Both the position numbers and the translations under genes were made by a program. The notes beneath the pieces are model-generated. The model worked only from the letters and a program-made list of their open reading frames with translations. It ran no database searches and was not told where the DNA came from. A stretch of 64,000 nucleotides of DNA. Origin: Aphrocallistes beatrix. Taxonomy: Eukaryota; Porifera; Hexactinellida; Sceptrulophora; Aphrocallistidae. Every line of letters begins with the position of its first letter. The stretch's first letter is position 1. Of the stretch, positions 35,018-46,159 are shown one piece after another. The stretch lies in contig OY725504.1 in the NCBI GenBank assembly GCA_963281255.1, positions 2,480,001-2,544,000 of the forward strand, written 5' to 3'.

Positions 35018-36163
35018 CATAGCACTCTGTATATAAGGCCTTCCATCTAAATCTCAAAAATGGACCAGGGATGCGGTCGAAGATGGTTGATCAAATACAT
35101 GATCTGCCAAAAATCATGAACGACGCAGAATAGAGCTTCGAAATGTATTACCAGCATATATAAATATGACGCCAAAGTATCCATATCCGTTGTTAATATT
35201 TCGATTAGTCATCATATGATTGCACAATAGGTTATATTTGGGACACATTTAGTGAATTTAGAGGTTGTTTATGGGCACTTCTAAGTGGTTGTTTTATTAT
35301 AGTTTTTTTGTATAGAACTGAGCTGTGAATGGGTTGATGCGAAAAGTGAATATTTTTCATGGTATGTTGCTACATTCCAGTGTTGCTATGGAAACGTATT
35401 TTGATCATTTTAGGTCATATCTTGTAAACCGCAATAACTATGCATTCAAATTTGATCTTATTTGATAGCCAATAGACTACTTCCTATAAAGCCATAAACA
35501 TAATTTCCACGTCTAGATTCAATGGTTTACGAGTTATCAGACAATTTATCATTTTGGTCACATTTGGTAATTTGTCTAATAACTTCGAGACCATTGAATC
35601 TAGACGTGGAAATAATGTAATGGCTTTATAGGAAGTAGTCTATTGGCTATCAAATAAGATCAAATTTGAATGCATAGTTAATGCGGTTTACAAGATATGA
35701 CCTCAAATGATCAAAATGCGTGTCCATAGCAACGCTGGAATGTAGCAACATACCATGNNNNNNNNNNNNNNNNNNNNNNNNNNNNNNNNNNNNNNNNNNN
35801 NNNNNNNNNNNNNNNNNNNNNNNNNNNNNNNNNNNNNNNNNNNNNNNNNNNNNNNNNNNNNNNNNNNNNNNNNNNNNNNNNNNNNNNNNNNNNNNNNNNN
35901 NNNNNNNNNNNNNNNNNNNNNNNNNNNNNNNNNNNNNNNNNNNNNNNNNNNNNNNNNCAATCATATGATGACTAATCGAAATATTAACAACGGATATAGA
36001 TACTTTGGCGTCATATTTATATATGCTGGTAATACATTTCGAAGCTCTATTCTGCGTCGTTCATGATTTTTGGCAGATCATGTATTTGATCAACCATCTT
36101 CGACCGCATCCCTGGTCCATTTTTGAGATTTAGATGGAAGGCCTTATATACAGAGTGCTATGG
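35018..36163. mobile_element. Palindromic P-type MITE in the palindrome core
   Basis: Ends CATAGCACTCTGTATATAAG and complement; internal GGACCAGGGATGCGGTCG block as in the coding P element. The flanks are inverted (ATTCGAC | GTCGGAAT), not direct repeats, unlike the other P-type copies. About 130 bp of the right arm falls in the gap. Confidence 0.8.
35758..35957. other. Assembly gap (200 N)
   Basis: Exactly 200 N. Comparison with the left arm suggests roughly 130 bp are truly missing. Confidence 0.99.
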
Positions 36164-36986
36164 TCGGAATAAATATCGGATTGTTCAGCAAATATTAGTC
36201 CTCTTAAATTAACTTTTCAACTCATTAGTGACATTTATTGCATTCCTAAGACATAGCAACAACAGCATTGCACTGTTTGTGTTCAGTCTGTCTGCGGTCA
36301 AATTTACAACAGACTTATAATTCCTAATGCACATATCAATTGTAGAATGTTGTAAGAATGAGCGATATTATAGAAGAAGACACAAAAGCATTTTCAAAAT
36401 GGTAGAAATTGAGAGTTGTCAGGTGAATTTTATATTTTCACAAAAGGGATAAAATTTTGAGTTATATATAGAAAGCGTTTACAGGTACAAAAATGTGAAT
36501 AACTCAAAGAGAACACATGGAAACGAAATGAATTTTTTTATACAATGAATTATGACTATAAACAGTAAAATACCAAAAATAAAACAGTTTCCAAAATATA
36601 CATTTTTGCTACGTCATAGTTCCGGTTTGCTTCCGGAGTTGGTTTCAGTTCCAGTTTTCACAAAGAAAAGGAACTCAACACTTAATTTACTCATGTTTTT
36701 CGTATTCTCCATATGTAAAAACATAAGTATAGCAATTTATGAAAGAGTTTGATGAATATTTTTCAAGTTATTCGAGTTTAAAATGGGATGGTGATTTACC
36801 ATTGTGAAAATCCTTAGTCGAACAGCAAAAATTCAAAAATTTGTGACGTCATAACTCAAAAACCACATGACCGATTGATCTGAAATTTTCACAAAAGTAA
36901 AGACATATCAGTGGCTTGTCGCACCGCAAATTTCAGACCAATCGGTTGATGGTGGTGAAATGATTGGTTTTTTGACATGGAATTCC

Positions 36987-36988
<2 letters not shown>

Positions 36989-37050
<62 letters not shown>

Positions 37051-37083
37051 AAATATACAATAATCGAGTTTTAATAGTAAGGA
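36989..37083 (+). repeat. (TA)n and repeat A terminus
   Basis: About 57 bp of TA followed by AATCGAGTTTTAATAGTAAG, the fixed terminus of repeat A. The P element at 37,084 inserted within its last bases. Confidence 0.8.
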
Positions 37084-37502
37084 CATAGCCTACTATACAT
37101 AAGGCCTCACAGTAAAATATGAAATTTGGACCAGGGATGCGGTCGCCGCCGGGAAACAAAATTTGCAATTTTTTATCAAATTTAGTGACATTCCGCTTAA
37201 AAACAGATATTCCGGTGACTAGCAGTCGATATATATCGAAAAATATGCATATTAACGACAAAGCTAATTTTAGAATTTTGTGTTGTTATTCACCCATAAT
37301 ATAAATAAGTGGTTTATGGTATATAACATACATAGCAAATTTATACTTTTATTTTGCTCTACAGCTAAATAATCCATCTTGTTATTTATTTATGTCATTC
37401 CCATTAGTCCAATGCCCCTACAGAGCCCATTTCCCTATTAATTAATTAACCTTATAATTTGATTTATTCTACTACCATTAATTTATTAGTTTCTTTCTAA
37501 CG

Positions 37503-40123
37503 ATGCCCAACAGTTGTGCCGTTTTCGGATGCAACAGCAACTACAACGACGATGACCGTGTCCCAGTTTTTAAACTACCTTCGAAACCAGATGACCTAAG
37601 ACACAGATGGCTTCAGGTTCTTCGGAGAGACGATTTACAATCATTCAAGGGGGTTTACGTGTGTGTAAATCATTTGGAACTTTGTGAGTATACTCAACAT
37701 CCAGGAGGATGTTGAGTATACTCACAAAGTTCCAAATGGAGATGGTACTTATCGTGAAATTCCAAGAGTCAACCCAAAGCTAAAAGATGATGCCGTTCCA
37801 GTTTTTCTACCCGGACACCCTTCAATCTGTTCTCAATCTATTATCTCCACAAAGCGCAGACGTGTGTCACCTACCACAAAAGATGAGGAAATGTTCAATG
37901 AAGCATTAACACTTAGCCTGGCATCTGAGAGCGAAGAGAAAGAGAAATATCAGATCAATTGTTTCCAGGATATCCAAGCTAAGTTACCTTTGCTTTCCAT
38001 ACCTAAAACATGGTCTTTTTGGTACCCAGATGATCATAGTCTAATTTATATGCTACCTCTACTGACAGAACACAATATCATTGTCAACGCCCATTTATTA
38101 GTGTCTTTCGATTTGTCAGTTAGAGCTTATCGCAATGGAGAAATATTACCACTTCCAATTTGCTCTATCAGCGATATACGACACCTTGAATCAATTCTCT
38201 GTGAGATTTCTAAATCCCCTCGTCCTGTTCTGTCCACTGAATCTGTTTCAAAGACCGTTAATGAGACTTTATCTTTAGCGAAGGACAATATCCAACTACT
38301 CATTAACAAAGTACTTTCATCTAATGGTGATTTAGAGTTAACTGATTCCCCCGAAATATCCAGGCTTCAATTCATCCAATGTCAGCTTGAAAACAGTATT
38401 GTACCCAAAAACAGGCGGAGGTACAACATCCTCACACAGGTTATGGCACTTAAAGCACATTTAATTTCACCAGCATGTTATAAGTATCTTCAACAAATGG
38501 CTTGTCTATCTCTGCCTCATGTCAACACTTTGGAGAAGTTGTATTCTTCATTCGGACTTGAGTGTGAATTCTTTCCTTTCCTCAAGCAAGCGACAAATTC
38601 TTTCACTGAAGCTGAGAAACATATCGTTATGCAAATGGACGAAATTCACGTGAAATCTGATGTCACATATAAAGGAGGCAAGATATATGGTTCTAGTCTA
38701 AGCCCAGAAGATCCAATAAAGACTGTATTCGCTATTATGGTATCAAGTCTCCAGAAAAAATGGTCTACTATAGTTCGTCTATTACCATGTGCCTCTCTTT
38801 CCGCTGAGAAGATATTCCCCATCATACTCGCTTGTATTAAAGATATCGAAACTTGTGGTTTATGTGTGGATGTAATCTCAACAGATAACTATCCTCTTAA
38901 CGTCAAGTTATTCAAACTATTCTCTCCTGTTGGTAAGCTTGAAACATGTGTACCTCATCCTTGTGTTCCTAACAGGCCTCTGTATCTCACTTTCGATTTC
39001 GTCCATATTTTGAAATCTGTACGAAACAATTGGCTAAATCTGAAGTCCAGTTATAAGTGTTTTTTCTATCCCGATTTTGACGATATTGGATTTGATTATT
39101 GTTCATTTCCTTTAAAGGTGTGCTGCGCTTCTTTCCAAGATGTACGCGCCCTTTATAGCTCAGAGAAGGAGAGTCTTGCAAAATTAGCCCCGCGATTGAC
39201 ATTTAAATAATGTTATCCTTCTGTATTGGAACGCCAAAATGTCAAATTAGTCCTGAAAGTAATCCATGAGTCCACGATTGCTGCTCTAGCTCTCCAAAAT
39301 GATCAACGTTGCAGTGAGTTGAAAACAAACACCTAGTTTCGTCAAAATTCTACTCACGTTATGGAACATGTTTAATGTAAATGTTCCATATAAGCATATT
39401 CGTTTAAATGATTCTTCATGTCGCCCTTTCACAGTTAATGACGAACGCTTTATCTTTTTAACCAGGATAGTAAATTGGCTAGAGAGTTGGGAATCACACT
39501 CTTTGAAAGATGGCAAATTGAGCAAGCAAACTTTTACAAGCTTAAGACACGCGTGCATTGTACTCCCTCAAATAGTTAATTATCTAACTGGAAAGTGTGG
39601 ATATGCTTACATTTTAACACGTTTCTTACAGACAGATCCACTAGAGCACCATTTCGGACTTTATCGGATGATGTCTGGCTCAAATTACCATGTTTCGTAC
39701 CTTCAAATTTTAGAAGCTGAACGTCGTTTGAAGATCTCCAATCTATTAACTCTATTTTCTAATACCAACACTCAACCATCCAGCCAGATTTCTATGGAGG
39801 AATTTATTCAGTCTTTCTCTCCCATTTATAGCGTACATACAGATATAATCCAAAGTAATAGTGAACTTATGTCCCTGTTGACAGAAGGTCAAACAAGAAA
39901 GATTTTAGTAACACTTGCTTTTGGCTCCCTAACTGGTCTTGATAGTGGTTTTGAAAGTTGGAGAACTACTTGTCCTTCTTGTAATGTGAAAGGTTCTACC
40001 ATTCTATCAAATCTCGTTCGGAGTGAAGCAAATTGTCTAATTGCAAATCTTCTCAAGAATTACAATTCGAGCCTTACTTTAAAGGGATTAGAAAAGCGGA
40101 AATTGAAAAAGTTCGATTCCTGA
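37503..40123 (+). pseudogene. P-element transposase (THAP9-like), lightly damaged
   Basis: THAP finger first (37,503-37,690): MPNSCAVFGCNSN with the first two Cys, VFKLPSKPDDLRHRWLQ with conserved P and W, YVCVNHLE with Cys and His. Next, EYTHKVPNGDGTYREIPR and LKDDAVPVFLPG (the AVP-like box) open the long frame 37,684-39,210. That frame includes VMQMDEIHVKSDVTYKGGKI (first catalytic D, about 38,638) and VISTDNYPLNVKLF (second D). A TAA at 39,208 and a frameshift near 39,325 interrupt it; LLTLWNMFNVNVP and QTDPLEHHFGLYRMMSGSNY (39,368-40,123) complete the C-terminus. The THAP and transposase parts are out of frame across a 32-bp perfect hairpin at 37,671-37,738. A cut-and-paste DNA transposon protein, not a host gene. 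Confidence 0.92.
37671..37738. repeat. Perfect 32-bp inverted repeat, 4-nt loop
   Basis: CATTTGGAACTTTGTGAGTA onward to ATCC at 37,702, loop AGGA, exact complement 37,707-37,738. It lies on the junction between the THAP finger and the transposase body, where related P proteins have an uninterrupted HF.D.DIEYTHK stretch. Confidence 0.97.
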
Positions 40124-40507
40124 TTATTTAGATACGAGTTAGTTGTCTTATGTGAAGTAACTATATCTACCAGAGTAAATATATGTTTTCTAGTAGTTTC
40201 TGTATTGTGTGTAGTATATGTTATGTGACTGTATTCAAACTCACAAAGTAACAAGATTAATGGTATAATGAGAGTATACGTATTACTTTATTACAGTTGC
40301 TAGTTATTGAGGTAGCTGTTTTTAAGCAGTAAGTCACTATATTTGATCTAAAATTGCAATACCATATTTTCGTTTCCCGGCGGCGACCGCATCCCTGGTC
40401 CAAATTTCATATTTTACTGTGAGGCCTTATGTATAGTAGGCTATGGTAAGGATTAAAATATATTATATCAGTTCATTGTGTTAATAAATAGCCGATTGTT
40501 TAATTGA

Positions 40508-40799
40508 ATAGCTGATATGGAAACAATATCAGAAATGAGAATCTATTGGGGGTTTGGTCCAAACATGTTTCTCTTTTGAGCAGTCGAATTATTGAACTCC
40601 TCAATGAGTGGTCAATATCTATGGAATGTGTCAACTCCATATGAATGGCCAAAATTGAACAATGGTTCAACCTCTCTTCTGTTTGAGAATTTCGCATGAA
40701 GTTATGGACTACTCGTAGCGTGCTAAATGATCTCTCCGCCTCGCAAGTAGTAACGGGAAGACAAACATATATGATCATTAGCTTAAGTGCCTGAAACAT
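40508..40799 (-). pseudogene. hAT transposase C-terminal fragment
   Basis: Translation contains LPVTTCEAERSFSTLR, MRNSQTEERLNHCSILAIH: the hAT dimerisation motif (P.tsaxxERxFS...lR..M.xxRLnxLxxl..h). Nothing upstream of it is recognisable. Different hAT lineage from the fossil at 48,352-52,233, whose motif reads GERSFSKLKVTKN. Confidence 0.85.
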
Positions 40800-41571
40800 G
40801 CTCTATCCATGGAAAGGAAGTTTGCGTACACATAATCATATCTGCAGGTTTTAGGCGACGTTGCTCGAATGCCCAAGCGACTTTGCTCGAATGCCCAAGC
40901 GACTTTGCTCGGATGCCCAGCTAATACAATATGGTTACTTCGAGTTTTAGCCAGGAAAACTCCTCAAACCAAGCCTTCTGAATTGAATGACCGCTTTCGG
41001 CCTTCGGCATGGGGTTAGGTAATTCTTTGATCGACTGTCTTTCTGAAATAGGTAATTATATTAGCTCAGTCTGCTCTAAAAATGAAGTAGTTGGTTCAGC
41101 TGCATACGAAATCATAGGGTTTTTTACGAACAGGTGATATCTGTCTGTTCTTCTCGAACTCTCTATTTGGACATTATATACGTACTTTCATTATGTTAAA
41201 TCACAAATAGTGAATTTATCTACACAAAGTCACACACTGTTTATGAAAGCAGAGAGAATCACATGTTGCTAAATTGAATCGAGCTTATTAAATAACACCT
41301 TTAAAATGTTTCATTAATTAGATTGCAATTAGTAACGATTGAATTCTTAGTTGTTGGTAAATCAATAGCGATTCGCACAATTTAGTTTATATTAATTGGG
41401 TTTTGCTTGATTACTAGATGAATCCTAACCTGAATATAATGACCGCAAAATTGGATCTCATAGCTCCAAAAGTGGCGGGGCGGTCCTATGTACCACCCCG
41501 CCAGTTTGAAAATATGGGGGGGCGCCCCCATCGCTTCCCGTATTATACGCCTATGTCTATTAACATATATA
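40800..41571. other. Stretch with a 3x24-bp tandem repeat and MITE ends
   Basis: Tandem TTGCTCGAATGCCCAAGCGA units at about 40,860-40,922. A GC-rich hAT-like right end at about 41,470-41,555 (GGGGCGCCCCCATCGCTTCC, then ATACGCCTATG). No gene seen. Confidence 0.5.
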
Positions 41572-41759
41572 CAGTCGACTCCGCTTAATAGGACCACATC
41601 GGTCAGAGGACATTTTGCCCCGATTAAGCGGAGGACCCTATTAACCGAAAATATTTTGTACTAGCTTCTATGTGTGAGAGCTATTCCGGTCCTGCCAAAA
41701 GTGGCCCGATTAAGCGGCTGACCCGATTAAACAGTGGCCCTATTAAGCGGAGTCGACTG
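41572..41759. mobile_element. pogo-type MITE (CAGTCGACTCCGC), 188 bp
   Basis: Near-perfect inverted ends CAGTCGACTCCGCTTAATAG and complement, TA on both sides; CCCGATTAAGCGG repeats inside. Followed by (TA)n and a repeat A terminus (AATCGAGTTTTAATAGCAAG, to about 41,806). Confidence 0.93.
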
Positions 41760-41829
41760 TATATATATATATATATATACATTAATCGAGTTTTAATAGC
41801 AAGGATATCGTTCCATTTATGAAGTAAAA

Positions 41830-42749
41830 CATATAACCAGCAACATATATGGGGAAGTCCAGGTCAATTAATCCAGTGATTTCAACATCATCGACCGAAG
41901 TTGGTGAAACGCTAGCTCTTAACTAGTCAATGAATATATGGAATTTTCAAATCGTTTGGTTCAGCCGTCTTGAAATTATTGCGTCAAAAAATTTTATATT
42001 TTGAACTCTCATTTAGTGTTACTATGAAATTCTAAACCCACTCCGACCATTATAGATTCGTCACTTTATTCCGGATTGCTCCACAAATAAATAATGTCAG
42101 TAGTTTGTAATATGTCGAATCTAAAAAACGCGGTCCTGATTTTATTTGAATGCATTTTCGGTCTCAAAAATGGAACTGGAGCTAACAACACCTTAAGTTA
42201 AACCGGAACTATGAGATAGCATTCGGGGATATTTTGAGAACCTGAATTTTAGTGATTCTACCCTAACTAATCGTTTGATCGAGTCAGATCAATTCTATCA
42301 CTTTTTATTCATTCATTATGAGCCATCACATTCGAAAATGAAAAATACTACTAGGTGAAGCGGTTATTTAAGTTTGGGATAGCCACATCAAATTTTGATA
42401 GCCAATAGACTCTACTTCAAATTAGAATTCTCCACATTTGAATTAATCACTTTACAGCATTTCAAACTCGATTACTCTCCAAAAAGGTTAAACATTTTCA
42501 AAACTATGTCGAATCGTATCACCAATGTGTCTTCATACACATTTATGATAAGTATACAAGTGGCATAGAGTGCAAATGCCGAAAGTACTTAAAGGAATTA
42601 GCTAAGTTGAAAGCTTATAAAGTGAGCATTTGATAAAGAATACGAATTTTTAGCCAGATTTAGCGTGTGGGGAATTCCAGGTTTTTAAATCCAGTCATTT
42701 GACCAAAATCAACCGTTTGCCTGAAAGTTGGTGAAACGAAAACTCTAAA
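41830..42749. repeat. Fragments of the outer-palindrome family
   Basis: Starts GGGGAAGTCCAGGTCAATTA at 41,852 and again GGGGAATTCCAGG at 42,671. Both are followed by sequence similar to the 34,191 arm (AACATCATCGACC, GAAAGTTGGTGAAACG). Diverged, non-coding. Confidence 0.6.
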
Positions 42750-43030
42750 GGATACCGCCCTCAAAAAACTTTGCCTGACGTAAAATAATGGCAATGTTTT
42801 TTATTGTTAATTCCATTGTATTACTGAGTGGTCTACCATCTAGTGGTACTAGTTGGACGGTAATTATTTTGAATTTTGAGTTAACCTCCTAAAGTTTAGC
42901 GTTACTAAAAATTGAAAAATTATTGGAGTTTTTTTCTGCGTATTCATCAATATTTTCTTACTTATTTGATATTTTTTTGATGATATGGGCCCCAAAATTG
43001 TTTTGGCCCCTTTAGAGAAACAAGGCCAAA
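42750..43030 (+). repeat. Repeat B, left-end fragment
   Basis: GGATACCGCCCTCAAAAAAC, then CATTGTATTACTGAGTGGTC and GTTTAGCGTTACTAAAAATT, matching 61,702-61,980. Flanking TTAA has become CTAA. Truncated on the right. Confidence 0.8.
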
Positions 43031-43237
43031 GGCCAAACGAGCGGACTAGACTATACTCGGTGATTGAACAAGAAAGCAGCTTCAGAGTTGAGGATACCGG
43101 CGAAGATTCAGTGACCTTAGAACTTACAGTAGCACGTCTATGTATTATGTATTCACAGAATAATTATTCTTAGTTAACCTAAGTTGAGGTGCCAACTTTA
43201 ATATATACACTAGTTGATGATGCTCATTAAGATAATC

Positions 43238-44452
43238 CATGACCTACTGCATATAAATCCAAACAGTAACTTGCGGATTTTTGAAGAGATGCGGTAGGAG
43301 ATAGTTGAACAAATACATGATCTGACTAAAGTCATTAACCACGCCGAGTAGAGATTATGAAAATCTAACCAGCATATATCAATCATTGAAGAGTGTAATG
43401 AAACCAAAGTCAATTACTAATCTAGGCCAGCAAAAGCATTGCATATCATATATCAATAAATTACAGTCGACTTTTACTCCAGCCGGGAAATGGGGGATTT
43501 TCCGGGAAACGGGAAGTCAACTACACTGCCCTACCAAAAGTATTCGTACGCCTCAATATTTCCCATTAATATAGTACTAAAATGGCTATATTAAAGAATG
43601 ATTATTCAGTTAAAATATAAGAGATATAGTATATTTGATTTCAAATTCGTATTCTACACATTTGAATTACCTATTTTCGAAGTTTCAAATCAATTGCTAA
43701 TTGCCACGGTTAAAATTCCCGACCTGTGCCACCATGTACCACTTTTCTAGAGTCTCAACCACTGTAGCAGATGGTGGTGATAAACTTAATTGATTTGAAA
43801 ACTCTAAAATAGGTAACTCAAATGCGTAGAATACGAATCTGAAATCAAATATACTGTATCTCGTCTAGTTTAACTGCATGACAGTTCAGTAATAGACTCA
43901 TTTAGTACTATTTTAATGGGAAATATTGGTGTACGAATACTTTTGGTAGGGTAGTGTATATGTGTAGGATCCCGGGATAGCAACACTAATCTATATCCAT
44001 TGCTAAAATTTTGATTAGTCATCAGATGATTGCAGAATAGGTAATATCTGTCGAATTTAGTGAATTATGCGAAGAAATTACAAAATGCGTTTCAATAGCA
44101 ACGCTGGGTGTAGCAGTATTCCATTAAAAACTCCAAACTTTTACATCAAACCATTAATGGTTCAGTTCTACAAGGAAAATCTGATCCTAAAAATAATTCT
44201 AAAAACTGTCTGAAAATCACTAAATTCGACACACATGACATATTGCGCATTCATCTGATGAGCAATCAATATTTTAGCAATGGATATAGACACTCTGATG
44301 GCGTTTGTATACTTGCTGGTAAAATATTCATAATCTCTACTCTGCGTGGTTAATGAGTTGAATCAGATCATGTATTTGTTCAATCATGTCCTACCGCATC
44401 CCTAGTCCAAAATCCGCAATATACTGTTTGGCTTTATATGTAGTAGGTCATG
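43238..44452. mobile_element. Palindromic P-type MITE carrying a nested TA MITE
   Basis: Ends CATGACCTACTGCATATAAA and TATGTAGTAGGTCATG; blocks AACCACGCCGAGTAGAG and GACCTACTGC match the family. The flanks are inverted (GATAATC | GATTAGC), no direct duplication. Interrupted by the MITE at 43,524-43,956. Confidence 0.75.
43524..43956. mobile_element. TA-flanked MITE (CACTGCCCTACCAAAAG)
   Basis: Inverted ends CACTGCCCTACCAAAAGTAT and complement, about 50 bp, TA on both sides. 433 bp; non-coding relative of the CCCGGACAAAAG family. Confidence 0.9.
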
Positions 44453-44638
44453 GATTAGCGTAATGATCATCATTAACTACTATATATATTAAAGTTGGCA
44501 CCACGACTTAGGCTTACTAAGAATAATTACTCTCGAAACAATACATAGTGGACACTAACATTACATAACAGGTGTTATGACATCACAATGAGTAAATGAG
44601 CAGAGATAGAAGTGATCTGACCTGGTTAAACGATTGTA

Positions 44639-45939
44639 CCGAGTGTTCAATAAGTTCGCGGAATTTATATGAAGTTCAATGAGCAGGGTTAATGTAATTT
44701 AACCATTAGTAAAGCTATCAAATCAAAACTTGTATATGCAATTTCAACATTCTAACTAGCATACTTTTTATATTATAGCCAATTTAGTCTAGTCATTTTC
44801 TCTTTTTTATTTTTCGATGGAAAATTTGAATAATAGGGATTTTCGAGCGATAATGTTTTACAACTATAAACGTGGATTAAACGCTGCAGAGTGTACTGCT
44901 GAGATGTTTTCTGCTTTGGGGGAACTGGCACCAACCAAAACAACAGTTTACAAGTGGTACAGCCGATTTCGTTTGGGTTATATGTGCCTGGATGATGAAG
45001 ACCCAGACGCCCGATTACGGCGGTCACTGATGAAAATATCGTCAAGGTGGAGGAACTGATCAGAGAAGACAGACAAATTACTATCCGTCAGTTAGTTCAT
45101 GATGTGTCAGTATCATCGGGGACAATAGAAACAATCCTACACCAACACCTTAGTCTAAGAAGGGTTTGTTCCAAATTAGTCCCACATTTGCTAACTTTGG
45201 AACAAAAAAACCGTCGGATCCAATTTTGTCACTCCATGTTACTGAAGTACTCGAAAACAGATTCTCGGCGGCATTCAGAAGTAATAACGGGTGATGAAAC
45301 ATGGATTTACTTCTATGACATGCAAACGAAGCAGCAGAGATCGAAATGGATCTTTGAAGATGAGGTACCGGACACAATTCCCAAACAATTCATGGCGGTC
45401 GGCAAGCGAATGTTCGCAATTTTCTTCACTACAAGAGGTCTTCTTGAATTTGTGATGCTTCCTGCGAAGCATACTGTTACCTCAGCTTGGTACACTGAGA
45501 TTTGCCTTCCAAAAGTGTTTCAAGCAGTGGAGAGGTTGAGACCAAAGTCCGGGGTCCGTGGGATGAAATTTCATCATGATAATGCTCCAGCACACACAGC
45601 AGGAAAGACAAAGGAGTTTCTCAGGAAATCAGGGTTAGAAATGATTGAACATCCTCCCTACAGCCCAGATCTTTCCCCCTGTGACTTTTGGCTGTTCCCA
45701 AATCTAAAAAGACACCTAAAAGGCAGGCGTTTTGAGTCAGAATCCGAGCTAATCGCTGCTTTTTTAGAGGCAGTCGAGTGCATACCAGCAAGTAGCTATT
45801 CTAAGCTATTTGACATGTGGCTACACCGCTGTCAAAGGTGTATTGATGCTAATGGGGAGTATTTTGAACATTTAGAACAGTAATTTGTTAGTTCACTGTA
45901 GTCAAAATATATTTTTCCGCGAACTTATTGAACACTTGG
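44639..45939 (+). mobile_element. Mariner element, one frameshift from intact
   Basis: About 1.30 kb with inverted ends CCGAGTGTTCAATAAGTTCG / complement (CCAAGTGTTCAATAAG), TA at 44,637-44,638 and 45,940-45,941. Transposase in two frames. Confidence 0.93.
44817..45883 (+). pseudogene. Mariner transposase (DD34D), single frameshift
   Basis: N-terminal HTH domain at 44,817-45,010 (FRAIMFYNYKRGLNAAEC, TVYKWYSRFRLG). A one-base deletion in GAAGACCCAGACGC near 45,003 shifts the frame. The rest runs to 45,883: VTDENIVKVEELIRED, VPHLLTLEQKNRR (WVPHxLT motif), VITGDETWIYFYD (first D), HHDNAPAHTAGK (second D), YSPDLSPCDFWLFP with the third D 34 residues on. Full length is near the usual 345-355 aa. 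Otherwise well preserved, so a young copy. The 45,047 ATG is internal. Confidence 0.93.
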
Positions 45940-45941
45940 TA

Positions 45942-46157
45942 TATGGTCGAAATCCTACATAATGATAATATATTTGATGAGTCTATCTCAATCTTAAATG
46001 ACAGTTTCGCCAGTTTACCATATTCTGATTAGATTGTGATGACGTCATGATGAAAAATCAAAAGGATATACAAATAATCTGACCTGAACTAACGAATGTT
46101 TATGGTCCATCCTTACTATTAAAAATTTTTAAAAATTAATGTTTGTATATATATATA
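45942..46157. other. Short unassigned stretch
   Basis: AT-rich with one TGACGTCAT at about 46,040 and a CCTTACTATTAAAA fragment like the repeat A terminus at about 46,110. Confidence 0.5.
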
Positions 46158-46159
46158 TA

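Larger units (their letters stand above)
34191..36988. repeat. 2.8-kb palindrome around a gap
   Basis: Outer arms 34,191-35,017 and 36,164-36,988 are near-identical inverted copies (ends GGGGAATTCCATGTCAAAAA and complement). Inside lies a palindromic P-type MITE (35,018-36,163) whose own centre, at about 35,560, is the centre of the whole structure. Related outer sequence (GGGGAAGTCCAGGTC, about 41,852; GGGGAATTCCAGG, about 42,671) shows the outer part is a repeat family too. Confidence 0.85.
37084..40445 (+). mobile_element. P element (THAP/P superfamily), nearly whole
   Basis: 3,362 bp. Inverted ends of about 65 bp: CATAGCCTACTATACATAAG at left and its complement at right, running on through GGACCAGGGATGCGGTCG and CGCCGCCGGGAA. 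A 7-bp duplication GTAAGGA lies at 37,077-37,083 and 40,446-40,452. Encodes a THAP-P transposase with few lesions. Its terminal 60 bp match the non-coding P-type MITEs in the window, making it the best local candidate source. Confidence 0.93.
43138..44552. repeat. Second concentric palindrome
   Basis: Outer arms (43,138-43,237 and 44,453-44,552) share GAATAATTATTCTTAGTTAA-type and GGTGCCAACTTTAATATAT blocks in inverted orientation around a P-type MITE. Same architecture as 34,191-36,988 with unrelated outer sequence. Confidence 0.7.

Noticed and set aside
36889-37261. Frames with long YIYIYI runs
   Set aside because: Translations of (TA)n next to the P element.
40858-40922. Possible CRISPR-like array of 24-bp units
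   Set aside because: Only three head-to-tail units without variable spacers, in an animal genome: a plain tandem repeat.
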